A DNA stretch of 64,000 bases from Solimonas sp. SE-A11 (GTDB lineage Bacteria; Pseudomonadota; Gammaproteobacteria; Nevskiales; Nevskiaceae), in contig NZ_JAUASX010000010.1 in assembly GCF_030345715.1 (NCBI RefSeq), forward strand, positions 1 to 64,000. The letters are read 5' to 3'. Below, in pieces: positions 46,311 through 56,436 of this stretch. The stretch's first letter is position 1. Each line of letters opens with the position of its first letter. The position numbers and the translations under genes were made by a program. The notes beneath the pieces are model-generated. The model made no database searches. It saw nothing but the letters and a program-made list of their open reading frames with translations, and was not told the origin of the DNA.

Positions 46311-48575
46311 ATGAACAAGCCCCCCTTCGCCCTGCTGGCCGGCCTGCTGCCCCTGGCGGCCGTCGCCCAGCCCGAGGCGCCCGCTGCCGAAGCCGCCGTG
46401 CCGGTCATCGAAGTCGTGCGGACGCCGCAAGCCACGCCGGCACTGGCTGAAACGGACGAGCCGGTGAAGCTCGCGCCCGTCGTGGTCACCGGCGAAAAGC
46501 TGGGCCGCTCGCTGGCCGAGACCAACAGCAGCGTCGCCATTGTCACGCGCGAGGATCTCAAGGCTGGCAGCGATGCCTCGATGAAGGACATCGTCACCCA
46601 GTTCGCCAACGTGGTCTCGGCCGACGGCGACCGCGAGATCGCCATCCGCGGCGTGCCGCAGGGCGGCATCGGCGGCCAGGGCGACACCATCAGCGTCTAC
46701 CTCGACGGGGTGGCCCTGCCCTCGCGTGCCGGCGCCTTCGCCGGCCCGCTGTCGGCCTGGGACCTGGAGCAGGTCGAGGTCCTGCGCGGCGCCCAGTCCA
46801 CCAACCAGGGCCGCAACAGTCTGGCGGGTTCCGTGGTGCTGCGCTCGATAGAGCCCACCGCGGAGTGGGACGCGCGCCTGCGCGCAGGCATCATGAGCCG
46901 CGACGGCCATGACTACGCCTTCGCCGGTGGCGGCCCCATCACCGACGCCCTGCGCTTTCGTATCGCCGCCCAGGACCGCTACGACAATGGCGACGTGGTC
47001 AACACCACCCGCAACGAGGACGACGCCCAGCGCGAACGCACGCGCAACGTCCGTACCCGCCTGGCCTGGACCCCGCAGGCCCTGCCCGGCTACAAGGCCC
47101 TCTACGGCTACACCGAGTCGGACAACGAATACGGCGACCCCTTCCACGACTCCTCGGGCGGCGAGCGCACGGAAACCTCCAACGTCCGCCCCAACGAAGA
47201 CGTGACCACCAAGCTGCACAGCCTGGAGCAGGGCTACGCCTTCAACCCGCGCTGGAGCCTGGACGCGATCAGCGGCTGGTCGGAGCTGTCCAATCTCTAC
47301 ACCATCGACTACGACCGCAGCGCGGCGGATGGCGGCTACTCGGACAACACCGAGGACGAAGACATCCTCAGCCAGGAACTGCGCCTGCGCTACTCGAGCC
47401 CACGTTTCAAGGCGATCACCGGTCTCTACTACGCCGACTCGGACGTGGTGAAGAAGACCATCGGCTACGACGTGGCGGCCGCCGGCGGCGTCGCCCTGCT
47501 CAACGGCACCATCGACTCCGAAGCCAACACCCGCACGGCGGCCCTGTTCGCCGAAGCCGACTGGGACTTCGCCGATGCCTGGCGGCTGACTGCCGGCCTG
47601 CGCCTCAACCAGGAACGTGCGCGCCGCCATGACGTCAGCAACCTTGACCTGAGCGTCACCACGCCGCCGCAGCTGCCCCTGCCGATCCCCGTGGTACTGC
47701 CGTTGCCCGATCCGCTGTCCGACCTGCTGTCGACCATCGCCTCCGGCACCGTGCCGCCCGACTACGACAAGCAGGACCGCACCCGCTACACCGACCTGCT
47801 GCCCAAGGCCGGCCTGACCTGGTTCGTCACGGACAACAGCTCCCTAGGCCTGACCTACCAGGAGGGCTACCGTTCCGGCGGCACCAGCATCTCCTTCTTC
47901 GGCGGTGCCGTGAGCCCCTATGAGCCCGAGTACACCAAGACGGTCGAACTGTCGCTGCGCTCGCGCTGGCTGGACGAGCGCCTCACCTTCAACGCCAACC
48001 TGTTCTACACCCGCTGGCGCGACCAGCAGGTGACCATCGGCGAAACCTCCGGCTTTTCCACCTACACGGAGAACGCCGGCCGCTCCCATTACTACGGCCT
48101 GGAGACCGAGCTGCTGTGGAAGTTCCAGGGACCGCTGGAAGCTTTCCTGACTTTCGGCCTGCTGCGCAGCGAGTTCGACGAGTTCGGCAACGACCTCAAC
48201 GGCAATGGCGCCACCACCGATCCGGAGGACGAGGACTACAAGGGCAACGAGTTCCCCTACGCCCCGCGCCAGACCGCCGGAATCGGCCTGACGCTGAAGG
48301 AGTGGCACCGCATCAGCGGCCAGGTAGCCGCCAACTATGTCGGCTCCTTCTACAGTGACCCGGACAACGATCCGCAGTCGCGCGCCGACGCGCGCGTTCT
48401 GGTCAACGCCAAGCTGGGCTACGCACTGCCGGCCGGCTTCAGCCTGGCAGTCTACGGCCGCAACCTGACCGACGAGCTGAACGACCAGGGAGCCCTGGTG
48501 GCCGGCACGCGCCTGGCTAGCCGCTACGGCGAGCCGCGCAGCTTCGGGGCGGTGCTGGAATGGCAGATGGAGTAA
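46311..48575 (+). CDS. TonB-dependent receptor
   Basis: Outer membrane receptor of 754 aa, normal layout. A short signal peptide (MNKPPFALLAGLLPLAAVAQ) and acidic linker precede a plug with LAPVVVTGEKLGRSL near 47 and VEVLRGAQSTNQGRNSLAG near 155. The barrel ends in RSFGAVLEWQME. The plug motifs (VYLDGVALP) resemble receptors for non-siderophore or catecholate ligands; the substrate is unknown. It follows the first receptor by 131 bp, and no separate Fur box is seen, so they may be co-transcribed. Confidence 0.88.
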   Translation: MNKPPFALLAGLLPLAAVAQPEAPAAEAAVPVIEVVRTPQATPALAETDEPVKLAPVVVTGEKLGRSLAETNSSVAIVTREDLKAGSDASMKDIVTQFANVVSADGDREIAIRGVPQGGIGGQGDTISVYLDGVALPSRAGAFAGPLSAWDLEQVEVLRGAQSTNQGRNSLAGSVVLRSIEPTAEWDARLRAGIMSRDGHDYAFAGGGPITDALRFRIAAQDRYDNGDVVNTTRNEDDAQRERTRNVRTRLAWTPQALPGYKALYGYTESDNEYGDPFHDSSGGERTETSNVRPNEDVTTKLHSLEQGYAFNPRWSLDAISGWSELSNLYTIDYDRSAADGGYSDNTEDEDILSQELRLRYSSPRFKAITGLYYADSDVVKKTIGYDVAAAGGVALLNGTIDSEANTRTAALFAEADWDFADAWRLTAGLRLNQERARRHDVSNLDLSVTTPPQLPLPIPVVLPLPDPLSDLLSTIASGTVPPDYDKQDRTRYTDLLPKAGLTWFVTDNSSLGLTYQEGYRSGGTSISFFGGAVSPYEPEYTKTVELSLRSRWLDERLTFNANLFYTRWRDQQVTIGETSGFSTYTENAGRSHYYGLETELLWKFQGPLEAFLTFGLLRSEFDEFGNDLNGNGATTDPEDEDYKGNEFPYAPRQTAGIGLTLKEWHRISGQVAANYVGSFYSDPDNDPQSRADARVLVNAKLGYALPAGFSLAVYGRNLTDELNDQGALVAGTRLASRYGEPRSFGAVLEWQME

Positions 48576-48590
48576 TCAGGTCTCGATGGA

Positions 48591-48618
48591 GTTGCCGTTC
48601 GCCCTGAGCCTGTCGAAG
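48591..48618. repeat. REP-like repeat, copy C (single unit)
   Basis: GTTGCCGTTCGCCCTGAGCC continues into TGTCGAAG; one arm only. It lies 16 bp after the receptor stop and before a converging gene. Same family as the copies near 7.4, 43.2 and 55.6 kb. Confidence 0.75.
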
Positions 48619-48657
48619 TGTGAAAGGCAACCGGGTAGCGGCAGATGAAAAGTCGCA

Positions 48658-48690
48658 GTAGCCCGGCTTGCCTTCGGCAACCCGGGCTAC
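48658..48690. repeat. GTAGCCCGG palindrome
   Basis: GTAGCCCGG and CCGGGCTAC form a perfect 9-bp outer stem, with an inner TTGCC/GGCAA helix around TTC. The sequence is GC-rich and lacks a T-run on either side, so it reads as a second palindromic repeat type next to copy C rather than a classical terminator. Confidence 0.6.
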
Positions 48691-48701
48691 GCTTCTGGGG
48701 A

Positions 48702-49130
48702 TTACGTCAACTCGCCCCGATAGCAGACGATATTGTCAGGCGTCTCCTCGACGCGCACCTCGGACAGCAGCGCGCCAAAGCGCGCATGGCAGACCTTCCA
48801 GAACACCAGCGCCACGTTCTCGGAGGTCGGATTCACGTCGCGGAACATCTCCACATCGTGGTTCAGGTGGTAATGATCCACGCGCGCAATGATCTCCTCG
48901 CGCAGGAAGTTCTTCAGGTCCGCCAGGTTCACCACCATGCCGCTGGCCGGGTCGACGCCGCCTCGCAGCGTCACCTGCAGCACATAGTTATGGCCGTGGC
49001 CGTTGTCGCGGGCGCACTTGCCGTACAGCGCAAAGTTCTCCTCTCGCGACAGCGTCGGCTCCCACAGGCGGTGCGAGGCGCAGAACGACTCGCGGCGGCT
49101 CAGGGTGACGATCGGCCGGGAATCAGCCAT
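48702..49130 (-). CDS. queD: 6-carboxy-5,6,7,8-tetrahydropterin synthase (QueD-like)
   Basis: Zinc enzyme of the queuosine/7-deazaguanine pathway that converts dihydroneopterin triphosphate to carboxytetrahydropterin, 142 aa. Features are zinc His in SFCASHRLW near 18 and HGHNY near 48, catalytic Cys in GKCARDNG near 42, and EETPDN near 130. ATG 49130 overlaps the end of the SDR gene by eight bases. A frame extension upstream lies inside that gene and is rejected. No preQ1 motif was seen. Confidence 0.85.
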   Translation of the reverse strand: MADSRPIVTLSRRESFCASHRLWEPTLSREENFALYGKCARDNGHGHNYVLQVTLRGGVDPASGMVVNLADLKNFLREEIIARVDHYHLNHDVEMFRDVNPTSENVALVFWKVCHARFGALLSEVRVEETPDNIVCYRGELT

Positions 49131-49830
49131 TGCAGAACACCTCCAGGGTCGTGCCGGTGGTCGCGCCGGACTGGGCGCGATCCAGCAGGTATGCCACGCT
49201 TGGCGCCACCTCGTCCGGCAGCGCGCCGCCGTACAGGCCATAGCGCGCGTTCATTTCGGTTTTCATGTAGCCCGGCGCCACCGCGTTGACGCGGATGTTG
49301 AACTCGCGGCCGTCGAAGGCCAGGGACTCCGTCAGCCCCGTTACGGCATGCTTGCTGGGCGCGTAGACGCTCTTGCCCGGCGCAATCTGCAGGCCGCGGA
49401 TGCCCGACAGCGACGACACCAGCACGATGTCGCCACCGCCGCGCTTGCTCATCGTGCGGAAGGCGTGCTGGCACAGGTACCAGAGGCCGCGCACGTTGAC
49501 GTCCATGACCTGGTCGTACTCGTCCAGGCTGGTTTCCATGAAAGGCTTGATCAGCAACTGTGCGGCGCTGCCGACGATGCCGTCGGGCGGCGCATCGCCG
49601 AAACCGGCATAGAGCGCGTCCAGCGCCGCCGTGTCGCCGAGATCGCAGGCCTGGGCGCGCACGTCCGCTCCCTGGGCCCGCAGCGGCGCGGCCACCTGCT
49701 CCAGGGCCTCGGCCCGGCGGCCCAGCAGGGTCAGGCGATGGCCCTGGCCGGCCAGCAGGCGCGCGGTGGCGCCTCCGAGGCCGGAGCCTCCGCCCGTAAC
49801 GAGGATATGACGCTGTTTCTGCTGGGTCAT
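49123..49830 (-). CDS. Short-chain dehydrogenase/reductase (pteridine-reductase-like context)
   Basis: NAD(P)-dependent SDR of 235 aa. TGGGSGLGGAT near 12, GSAAQ in place of the usual NAG near 84, catalytic Ser in SSLSGIRG near 134, and YAPSKHA (Tyr/Lys) near 150 are visible. The Asn-Ala-Gly motif is altered (VGSAAQ), which is uncommon but tolerated. ATG 49830 (MTQQKQRH) is chosen because the upstream extension is not SDR-like. It is coupled to queD by an eight-base overlap. A pterin-related role is a guess. Confidence 0.78.
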   Translation of the reverse strand: MTQQKQRHILVTGGGSGLGGATARLLAGQGHRLTLLGRRAEALEQVAAPLRAQGADVRAQACDLGDTAALDALYAGFGDAPPDGIVGSAAQLLIKPFMETSLDEYDQVMDVNVRGLWYLCQHAFRTMSKRGGGDIVLVSSLSGIRGLQIAPGKSVYAPSKHAVTGLTESLAFDGREFNIRVNAVAPGYMKTEMNARYGLYGGALPDEVAPSVAYLLDRAQSGATTGTTLEVFCNG

Positions 49831-50030
49831 CAGGAGCTTGGACCTTGGGGGGGATGTAAATGATGCACCGGTTTGCAGCATGACCGAAACCACCCCCGGC
49901 GCATCCCCCCTTTGCGGCATGTCCCTTGACCATGCAGGCAGAAGTACGATCGCCAGCACGCCGACCCCTATGTTTCCTCCTGTAGGATCCAGCTTGCTGG
50001 CGACCGGATCAGCCCTGGAAGCGCCTCATG

Positions 50031-51253
50031 CTACTCGTAACGCAGGGCCTCGATCGGATCGAGCTGTGAGGCCTTGCGTGCCGGGTACAGGCCGAACACC
50101 ACGCCCACCGCGGCACTGACCGCCACCGACAGCAGCACGACGTCCACCCGGATCAGCAGCGGCCAGCCGAACGAGGACGACAGCTGCTGGGCGATCGTCA
50201 CGCCCAGGACCACGCCGGTCAGGCCGCCGATCAGGGCCAGCACCAGGGCCTCCACCAGGAACTGCAGCAGGATGTCGCGCGGGCGCGCGCCCACCGCCAT
50301 GCGCACGCCGATCTCGCGGGTGCGTTCGGTAACCGACACCAGCATGATGTTCATCACACCGATGCCGCCCACCAGCAGCGATACCGCCGCGATCGCCGCC
50401 AGCAGCGTGGTCAGCGTCTTGGTACTCTCCTCCTGTGCGCTGGCAATCTCAGCGAGATTGCGCACGTTGAAGTCGTCTTCTCCGCCCACGCGGATGCGGT
50501 GACGGTCGCGCAGCAGGTTGTTGAGGTCGCTCTCGGCCTTGGAGGTCGGCACGCCCGTGGCGGAGCTGACGTAGATCGTACCGGCGATGAATTTCTTCAG
50601 GCCACCCTGCAGCTTCTCGGCATAGGCACGCACCGGCACCAGCGCGGTGTCGTCGTAGTCGTCGCCCATCGGCGACTGGCCCTTGGCCTCCAGCACGCCG
50701 GCCACCTCGAAGGGCACGTTGCGGATACGCACGATCTGCCCCACCGGATCGGAGTAGGCACCGAACAGCTTTTCCACCACCGTCTTGCCCAGCACCACCA
50801 CCTTGGCGTTGGAATCCGGGTCCTCCGGCAGGCCGCTGCCGCTAGCGATGCGCCAGTTGCGCAGCAGCAGGTAATCCGGCGTCACGCCGGCTACGCGCGT
50901 GGTCCAGTTCTGCTCCTCGGAGATCAGGGGCTGGCTGCCGCGCAGCTCCGGCGCCGCATACTTCACCGAGGACAGCTCGGTCTGTATCGCCTTGAGGTCG
51001 TCCCAGGTCAGCGTCGGCTGGCTACCGAAGCCACCGCGTGCGCCACCCATCTGGCTGGAGCCGGAGCGCACCACCAGCAGGTTGGTGCCCATGGCGGCAA
51101 AGCTCTGCTCCACGCGCGACTTGGCGCCCTCGCCGATCGACACCATCGCGATCACCGCCGCCACGCCGATGATGATGCCCAGCGCGGTGAGGAAGGAGCG
51201 CAGGTGGTTGCGCAGCAGCGCGCGGATCGCCACTCGGATCACGGCCAGCAGGT

Positions 51254-51257
<4 letters not shown>
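50031..51257 (-). CDS. macB: MacB-type ABC transporter permease
   Basis: Inner-membrane permease of a MacAB-like tripartite exporter, 408 aa. The FtsX/MacB layout is clear: a first helix (about 20-42, FLTALGIIIGVAAVI), a periplasmic MacB_PCD domain to about 275, then three C-terminal helices (LLAAIAAVSLLVGGIGVMN; EIGVRMAVGA; VVFGLYPARKASQLDPIEALRYE). Here the ATPase is a separate gene, as in YknZ-type systems. It overlaps the ATPase gene by four bases. Confidence 0.9.
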
Positions 51258-51961
<704 letters not shown>

Positions 51962-51975
51962 GTTGGTGGACCGCC

Positions 51976-53334
51976 TCAGAACATGCGCATGCCGGGACCG
52001 CTGGCGCGCGGCTTGTCGCCTTCCGCCGAGGGCATATCCGTGATCAGCTCGTCGCCTTCCTGCAGCGCGCCCTCCACCACCTCGGTGTAGCTGCCGTCGC
52101 TGATGCCGGTCTTGATCTCCACCGACTGGGCCTGGCCGTCGCGCAGCACGTAGACCGTGCGCGGACCGCCAGCGGCGCCCTCACCGCCACGCTGGCGCCG
52201 CTGCCGGCGCTCGCCGTTGCCGCCCTCGGCGCCCGCCGCAGGCTGGCGGAGCGCCGCGCCCTGGCCGTCCTGCGCCGGCGGCTGGCCCTGGCCCTGCGAC
52301 CGGGCCGCGCCGGTCGCCCTGCCGGCCTCGCGCCCGCCAGCCGGGGTCGGCATGCGGAAACGCAGCGCCGCATTGGGCACCTTCAGCACGTCCTCGCGCC
52401 GCGCATAAACGAAGGTCACGTTCGCGGTCATGCCGGGCTTGAGCTTCAGCTCCTCGTTGGTCACGTCGAGCACGGCGTCATAGGTCACCACGTTCTGGGT
52501 AGTGGTGGCGGAGTCGCGCACTTGGCGCACCTCGCCACGGAAACGCTCGCCCGGATAGGCGTCCACCGTGAAGTTGGCCTTCATGCCGGCCTGCAGCTTG
52601 CCCACGTCGGACTCCGCCACGCTGGTATTGACCTGCATCTGGCGCAGGTCCTGGGCAATGGTGAACAGCACCGGCGCCTGCAGCGAGGCCGCCACCGTCT
52701 GGCCAACATCAACGCTGCGCGAGATCACCACGCCGTCGGTCGGGGAGATGATGTCGGTGTAGTTCAGGTTCACCTGGGCGCGGTTCAGCGCCGCGCGAGC
52801 CTGGGCCAGCGCCGCCTGCGACGAGACTACCGAGGCATCGGCGGCGTCAGCGGTGGCCTGCGCCGTGTCGCGCTCACTCTGCGAGATCAGCCCGCGCGGG
52901 GACAGCTCGTCGGCGCGGCGCGCCTGGCGCCGGGCATCCTGGGCCTGGACCTTGGCACGCGTCAGGTTGGCCTCGGCCGCCATCACGTTGGCGCGCTGCT
53001 GCTCGACCTCCGCCAGGAACAGGCGGGGGTCGATCTTGGCGATCAGCTGCCCCTTCTTAACCTGGGAGTTGAAGTCCACCGACAGGTCCTGGATGCGGCC
53101 GCTGACCTGGCTGCCCACCTGGACCGTCACCAGCGCCGACAGGGTGCCGGTGGCGGTGACCTTGGCGACCACCTCGCCGCGCTCCGCGGGCACCGTGGTG
53201 AATGCGGGCGGCTCCTCACCTTTCAGCCAGCCCCGGCCCCACCAGAGGACGACGGCGATCACCAGCACGGCGGTGGCCCACAGGCCCCAGCGCCGGGCCG
53301 GGCGACCGGAGCGCAGATTGTTGTTCGAATTCAT
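51976..53334 (-). CDS. macA: Periplasmic adaptor (MacA/RND-type membrane fusion protein)
   Basis: Periplasmic adaptor bridging the MacB-type transporter to an outer-membrane channel, 452 aa. A single N-terminal helix (about 17-36) anchors it. The barrel-sandwich lipoyl halves (ATGTLSALVTVQVGSQVSGRI, ISPTDGVVISRSVDVGQTV) flank a coiled-coil hairpin (about 105-175), and a beta-barrel follows. A Gly/Gln/Arg-rich low-complexity insertion near 330-385 is longer than usual. First gene of the three-gene leftward operon; no outer-membrane TolC gene is nearby. Confidence 0.9.
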   Translation of the reverse strand: MNSNNNLRSGRPARRWGLWATAVLVIAVVLWWGRGWLKGEEPPAFTTVPAERGEVVAKVTATGTLSALVTVQVGSQVSGRIQDLSVDFNSQVKKGQLIAKIDPRLFLAEVEQQRANVMAAEANLTRAKVQAQDARRQARRADELSPRGLISQSERDTAQATADAADASVVSSQAALAQARAALNRAQVNLNYTDIISPTDGVVISRSVDVGQTVAASLQAPVLFTIAQDLRQMQVNTSVAESDVGKLQAGMKANFTVDAYPGERFRGEVRQVRDSATTTQNVVTYDAVLDVTNEELKLKPGMTANVTFVYARREDVLKVPNAALRFRMPTPAGGREAGRATGAARSQGQGQPPAQDGQGAALRQPAAGAEGGNGERRQRRQRGGEGAAGGPRTVYVLRDGQAQSVEIKTGISDGSYTEVVEGALQEGDELITDMPSAEGDKPRASGPGMRMF

Positions 53335-53554
53335 GGAGTACGGGATCGGCAGGGTCTGTGGAACGAGCGGGGGGTCGGAAAGCCTAGCAGCAATATTGTG
53401 TCATCCATCAGATGAAACGCGGTGATCCTGAGAGCGTTGACATGATGTGGAATTCCCTTCTCCTTGCGGCATGACAAATGCCAGAATGCGTCCATCGCAT
53501 GAACGCCATCGAAAAAGAGCGCAAACAGGGCCCGGACCGCTGCCGGGAGCTCCA

Positions 53555-55591
53555 TTGACGCCCGGGAGCCTGATCCTCGGCACGCCCTACCCGGACGCGA
53601 TTGCCGGGGTCCACGTCGGCTTCCTGCTGGCGATCGGCGTCCTGGGCCTGGCCATCTACGCCCGCTACCGCGACGAGCCCTCCATGCCCTGGCTCTCGCT
53701 GAGCGCCCTGCTCTCGCTGATCTGGCTGCTGGCCTGGCGCGGCCAGATTCCGGGGCCGGCCAGGCTCCTGCCCCATGCCATGCCCTTGTCCGGCGCGCTG
53801 TTCAGCGCCGTGGTGCTGCGCTACGGCCGCCTGACCCTGGACAGCCGAAACCGCCTCCCCGACCTGGACCGGGCCCTGCGCGGCCTCAACGGCCTGCTGC
53901 TGCTGGCCGCCGGCGCCGCCCTGCTGCTGCCCCCGGCCTGGTCATTGCCCCTGCTCGCTCCCCTGGCCGCGCTGACGGCGCTGGGGCTGGTGGTCGCCGC
54001 CTGGCAGCGGCTGCGCCAGGGCCATTGGGTGGCGGTAGGCCTGCTGTCCGGCGCGCTGCTGCTGCTGGCCGTGCTGCTGCCCAACGGCCTGCTGTGGATC
54101 GGCTACACGCTGCCCGGCACCCCGGCCTCCTGGATGAACGCCTTCCAGGTCGGCAGTGGCCTGGCTCTGCTGAGCTTCAGCCTCGGTACCATCGCCTCGC
54201 TGCACCGCCTGAGCGAAGGCCGCGTCTCCGAGCTCAAACTGGCACTGGACGGCCAGCGCGTGGCCCTCAACAAGGCCAGCATCGACGACGTCACCCGCCT
54301 GCCCGACCGCAAGCTGTTCCGCGAGCTGCTGCGCAAGCGCGTGCAGGACGCCCACGAGCTGCAGCAGCGCCTGGCCATAGTCAGTATCAGCCTGTCGTCC
54401 TACCGCACCCTGCGCCATGGCATCGACGGCAACGCCGCCGACTCTGGCCTCTCCGAGATCGCCCTGCGCCTCCGCCAGTCCGTGGGCTCCGGCGACCTGC
54501 TGACCCGCATGGGCAGCGACGGCTTCATCTGGATCACCCAGATTCACGCTGGCGGCGAACTGCTGGACCTGCAGGGCCGCTGCCTCGGCCTGCGTCGCGA
54601 CATCGGCGCACCGCTGGCCAACGCCGGCGGCGTCATGGTGAGCTGCGACATCGGCGTATCCATCTATCCCGACCACGGCGGCGACATCGACCTGCTGCTG
54701 CGCCGCAGCGACGAAGCCCTCTACCGCACCGAGCAGGCCGGCCTGGGCGAGGTCATGGTGTTCCGTCCGGAGCTGCAGCAGCAGTCGCACCAGCACCTGC
54801 GCCTGGCCAAGCAGCTGCGCCAGGCCCTGATCCGCAACGAGCTGGTACTGCACTACCAGCCCCTGGTCGGCCTGGAAAACGGCGAGCTGCGGGGCGCCGA
54901 GGCCCTGATCCGCTGGCCGCGCGACGGCGTAATGATCCCGCCGGGCGAATTCATCCCGGTGGCCGAATCCAGCGGCCTGATCGTGCAGCTCGGCGAGTGG
55001 GTCATGCAGCAGGCATGCCGCCAGATCGCCGACTGGCAGTCGCGCGGGCTGGACCTGCCCTACGTCGCCGTCAACGTCTCGGCGCACCAGTTCCGCCATC
55101 CCGAGTTCATCCGCCACGTCGAGAAGGCCCTGATCGCCTCGCCACTGTCGCGCGACCGGCTGATGCTGGAGATTACCGAGAACATCGTGCTGGACGACAT
55201 CGACCGCACTAGCGCCCTGCTGCAGCAGCTGCTGATGCGCGGCGTCAGCGCCGCGGTGGACGACTTCGGCGTCGGCTACTCCTCGCTCAACTACCTTCGC
55301 AAGCTGCCGGTGCAGGCCATCAAGATCGACCGCAGCTTCCTCCAGGGCATCCCCGAGGAGCAGGAAGCCATGTCGGTGATGAGCACCATCATCACCCTGG
55401 GCCACGACCTGGGCCTGCGCGTGGTCGCGGAGGGCGTCGAGACCGTCGAGCAGCAGATGTTCCTGTCACGCAAGGGCGTCAACTGCGGACAGGGCTGGCT
55501 GTTCAGCAAAGCCATGGCCGCCCCCGACTTCGAGGCCTGGATGATCAAGAACCAGCAGCGCCTCGGCCGCGCGCAGGCGCTGGTCGGCTAA
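53555..55591 (+). CDS. Membrane-bound EAL phosphodiesterase with degenerate GGDEF domain
   Basis: Predicted cyclic-di-GMP protein of 678 aa. About seven N-terminal helices (to about residue 220) form a membrane sensor. The GGDEF domain has RMGSDGF instead of RxGGDEF near 318, so cyclase activity is unlikely. The EAL domain looks active: EALIRW near 448, EITENIVLDD, DDFGVGYSSLNYL near 568 and EGVETVEQ near 625. TTG 53555 is chosen because GGGAG lies five bases upstream; an upstream frame (GTG 53447) adds a non-membrane segment. It may lower c-di-GMP and so oppose pga activity (inferred). Confidence 0.88.
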   Translation: MTPGSLILGTPYPDAIAGVHVGFLLAIGVLGLAIYARYRDEPSMPWLSLSALLSLIWLLAWRGQIPGPARLLPHAMPLSGALFSAVVLRYGRLTLDSRNRLPDLDRALRGLNGLLLLAAGAALLLPPAWSLPLLAPLAALTALGLVVAAWQRLRQGHWVAVGLLSGALLLLAVLLPNGLLWIGYTLPGTPASWMNAFQVGSGLALLSFSLGTIASLHRLSEGRVSELKLALDGQRVALNKASIDDVTRLPDRKLFRELLRKRVQDAHELQQRLAIVSISLSSYRTLRHGIDGNAADSGLSEIALRLRQSVGSGDLLTRMGSDGFIWITQIHAGGELLDLQGRCLGLRRDIGAPLANAGGVMVSCDIGVSIYPDHGGDIDLLLRRSDEALYRTEQAGLGEVMVFRPELQQQSHQHLRLAKQLRQALIRNELVLHYQPLVGLENGELRGAEALIRWPRDGVMIPPGEFIPVAESSGLIVQLGEWVMQQACRQIADWQSRGLDLPYVAVNVSAHQFRHPEFIRHVEKALIASPLSRDRLMLEITENIVLDDIDRTSALLQQLLMRGVSAAVDDFGVGYSSLNYLRKLPVQAIKIDRSFLQGIPEEQEAMSVMSTIITLGHDLGLRVVAEGVETVEQQMFLSRKGVNCGQGWLFSKAMAAPDFEAWMIKNQQRLGRAQALVG

Positions 55592-55607
55592 GGCAGCGCT
55601 GGTCCGA

Positions 55608-55646
55608 TTGCCGTTCGCCCTGAGCCTGTCGAAGGGCGAGCGGCAA
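55608..55646. repeat. REP-like palindromic repeat, copy D (full hairpin)
   Basis: TTGCCG, T, TCGCCCT pairs with AGGGCGA, G, CGGCAA around GAGCCTGTCGA. It is a nearly perfect 39-bp hairpin between two converging genes. Same unit as the copies near 7.4, 43.2 and 48.6 kb. Confidence 0.85.
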
Positions 55647-55653
55647 CTGATCC

Positions 55654-56436
55654 TCAGAAGTTGTGATAACCGCCATCGATGGTGAAGCAGTCACCCGTGT
55701 GATGAGCACTGGCGCCCGACATCAGGTACACCGCAATCCCCGCAAAGTCCCGCGGCTTGCCGAAGCGCCGCTGCGGGATGCGTGCCTTCACCGCCGCCAC
55801 GAACTTGTCGCTGGCCAGCAGCGGCCCGGTCATCGCCGTCTCGATCCAGCCCGGCACGATGGAATTGGCGGTGACGCCATGGCGCGCGTATTCCACGCAA
55901 AGCCCGCGCATCACCGACAGCAGCGCGCCCTTGGTGGCCGCGTAATCCTCGCCGCGAGCCAGGCCTGAGACCGCCGACAAGCTGCTGGTGGCCACCAGGC
56001 GGCCGAAGGCATCGCCTGCCTCGGCGCGCTGCTTCATGTGCCGCGCCGCGCACTGCAGCGTGAACAGCGCACCCTTGAGGTTCACGCCGAAGGTGCGATC
56101 CAGGTCGGCCTCGGTCATCTCATGGAACGGCAGCTGCACGCTCATCACGCCGGCATTGGCGAAGCAGCCGTCTACGCGTCCGAACTGCTCCAGCGTGGCC
56201 GCGAAACTGTGCTCCACCGCTGCCCGGTCCGACACATCACAGCGCAGAGCCGCCACGCGGGTGCCGTGCTGGCGCAGCTGTTCCAGCGCCTCGGCGTTGC
56301 GAGCCTCGTTGGTGCCCCAGATGCAGACATCCGCGCCGGCCTGCGCCAAGCCCTCGGCCATGCCCAGGCCAATGCCGGCGTTGCCGCCGGTGATCAGGGC
56401 GACGCGGCCCGACAGGTCGAAAGGAGCGTAGCTCAT
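55654..56436 (-). CDS. Short-chain dehydrogenase/reductase
   Basis: NAD(P)-dependent SDR of 260 aa with TGGNAGIGLGMAEGL (about 16-30), FANAGVM near 91, catalytic Ser in SSLSAVSG near 150, Tyr/Lys in DYAATKGAL near 163, and PGWIETAMT. It probably oxidises a 3-hydroxyacyl-CoA or related alcohol in the catabolic operon (inferred from neighbours). Last gene of the leftward acyl-CoA series; it overlaps the dehydrogenase stop by four bases. Confidence 0.87.
   Translation of the reverse strand: MSYAPFDLSGRVALITGGNAGIGLGMAEGLAQAGADVCIWGTNEARNAEALEQLRQHGTRVAALRCDVSDRAAVEHSFAATLEQFGRVDGCFANAGVMSVQLPFHEMTEADLDRTFGVNLKGALFTLQCAARHMKQRAEAGDAFGRLVATSSLSAVSGLARGEDYAATKGALLSVMRGLCVEYARHGVTANSIVPGWIETAMTGPLLASDKFVAAVKARIPQRRFGKPRDFAGIAVYLMSGASAHHTGDCFTIDGGYHNF

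Noticed and set aside
48576-48701. preQ1 riboswitch near queD
   Set aside because: This stretch is downstream of queD, and the gene's 5' end overlaps the SDR gene, leaving no room for a leader riboswitch.
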